Shown one piece after another: positions 6,469 through 6,743 of a stretch of 6,743 bases of DNA. The DNA is taken from contig JAIRZX010000160.1 in the NCBI GenBank assembly GCA_031267005.1, positions 1 to 6,743 on the forward strand, given 5' to 3'. The notes beneath the pieces are model-generated. The model was not told the origin of the DNA, ran no database searches, and worked only from the letters and a program-made list of their open reading frames with translations. A program made the position numbers and the translations under genes. This DNA is from Deltaproteobacteria bacterium (lineage in GTDB: Bacteria; Desulfobacterota; Desulfarculia; Adiutricales; Adiutricaceae). The first letter of the stretch is position 1, and every line of letters begins with the position of its first letter.

Positions 6469-6498
6469 AGGATAACCGCCATAACCGACCGTTGTCAA
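6469..6498 (-). promoter_or_regulatory. Sigma70-like promoter for the HD-GYP regulator
   Basis: On the minus strand, TTGACA (6498-6493, perfect -35) is followed by an 18-bp spacer and TATCCT (6474-6469, four of six matches to TATAAT). The expected transcript start is near 6462, giving a leader of about 48 bases that ends with AAGGG (6424-6420) six bases before the ATG. It is the only clear promoter in the window and lies in one of its few less GC-rich patches. It also argues for the shorter protein start. Confidence 0.65.
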
Positions 6499-6500
6499 GG

Positions 6501-6589
6501 CGGTCCCGGGCCCGGCGGGACTCGCGGAAGTTAAGCCCGGAAGCGGGAAATAGGCCGTCGGGGCGCGGCGTCCGACGGTCCCGGGCCCG
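6501..6589. repeat. 14-bp direct repeats flanking an inverted repeat, upstream of the promoter
   Basis: CGGTCCCGGGCCCG occurs at 6501-6514 and again at 6576-6589. Between them lies CCGTCGG (6555-6561), matched by CCGACGG (6572-6578) around a 10-base loop; a G-U and a G-C pair extend the stem to nine (6553-6580). The first direct repeat begins three bases upstream of the -35 box, so protein binding here could affect the promoter. On the minus strand the hairpin is followed by CCTATTTCCC, too few Ts for a convincing terminator of an upstream gene. The function is not known. Confidence 0.6.
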
Positions 6590-6645
6590 CCCTCCCGGAG
6601 GCCGGGGGAGTGGCGGCCGCCCTGCCCGGCGACCGGCCGGAGCGT

Positions 6646-6743
6646 GGGGCGGGGCGCCCTAGCAACGCCGGCCCCGGCAGACAGGCGGGGGCGGGGCGCC
6701 CTAGCAACGCCGGCCCCGGCAGACAGGCGGGGGCGGGGCGCCC
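6646..6743. repeat. 42-bp tandem repeat, cut by the right edge
   Basis: The stretch 6646-6687 is repeated exactly at 6688-6729, and a third copy begins at 6730 and runs off the window (about 2.3 copies seen). Each unit contains the palindrome GGGCGCCC, the word CTAGCAACG and a 5-bp inverted repeat GCCGG-CC-CCGGC. No coding sequence is recognised across it. Identical copies suggest recent expansion. The complete array and whatever gene lies beyond it cannot be seen. Confidence 0.9.

Noticed and set aside
6521..6560. 5S rRNA-like word GGAAGTTAAGCCC on the plus strand
   Set aside because: This 13-base match to the conserved 5S core is striking, but the surrounding bases do not form the 5S helices and the terminal stem is not seen. 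At most it is a fragment; a covariance-model search would decide.
1..6743. tRNA genes, insertion sequences or integrase genes
   Set aside because: No tRNA cloverleaf with a GGTTCGA-type arm, no transposase or integrase motif, and no terminal inverted repeats with target duplications were seen.

Overview
The window is a strongly GC-rich bacterial segment with three convincing genes, all on the minus strand and all concerned with sensing or signalling. In transcription order they are: a REC + HD-GYP response regulator (6413 to 5277), a BMP-family (PnrA/Med-like) substrate-binding lipoprotein (4530 to 3370), and a membrane-bound hybrid histidine kinase with the order dCache - HisKA - HATPase - REC - Hpt (2979 to 190). 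The lipoprotein signal, the periplasmic sensor domain and the Hpt-type phosphorelay point to a Gram-negative bacterium. The gene content fits lineages such as Synergistota or Desulfobacterota/Deltaproteobacteria, but the sequence alone does not decide this. Despite the high GC, about half of the isoleucine codons in the two shorter genes are ATA, which is a useful lineage clue.

Layout from left to right. 1-180: short direct repeats (seven copies of CCCAAGGC about 20-30 bp apart) with two perfect hairpins, lying just downstream of the kinase stop and running off the window edge. 190-2979: hybrid kinase. 2980-3369: GC-rich gap with G-quadruplex motifs, a 37-bp tandem repeat, and a hairpin next to the kinase start. 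3370-4530: BMP lipoprotein with a TTG start and a strong Shine-Dalgarno. 4531-5276: a 746-bp gap without a credible gene, full of plus-strand GAAA tracts, some spaced at about 9-13 bp, with a candidate terminator near its right end. 5277-6413: HD-GYP regulator, preceded by a good sigma70-like promoter (TTGACA-18-TATCCT). 6499-6743: repeats again, including an inverted repeat, a 14-bp direct repeat and a 42-bp tandem repeat running off the right edge.

How the genes may work together (inference): the lipoprotein binds a small ligand (nucleoside-like in characterised BMP proteins). The kinase senses a periplasmic ligand through dCache and can carry phosphate His335 -> Asp632 -> His782. The neighbouring regulator, with receiver Asp55 and a c-di-GMP phosphodiesterase-type output domain, is the obvious candidate for the last step. 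No ABC permease or ATPase gene is visible beside the BMP protein, so a role in signalling rather than import is possible. The HD-GYP domain lacks the first conserved metal-binding histidine, which makes its activity uncertain. The genes are separated by 390 and 746 bp, so this is a gene neighbourhood rather than a tight operon.
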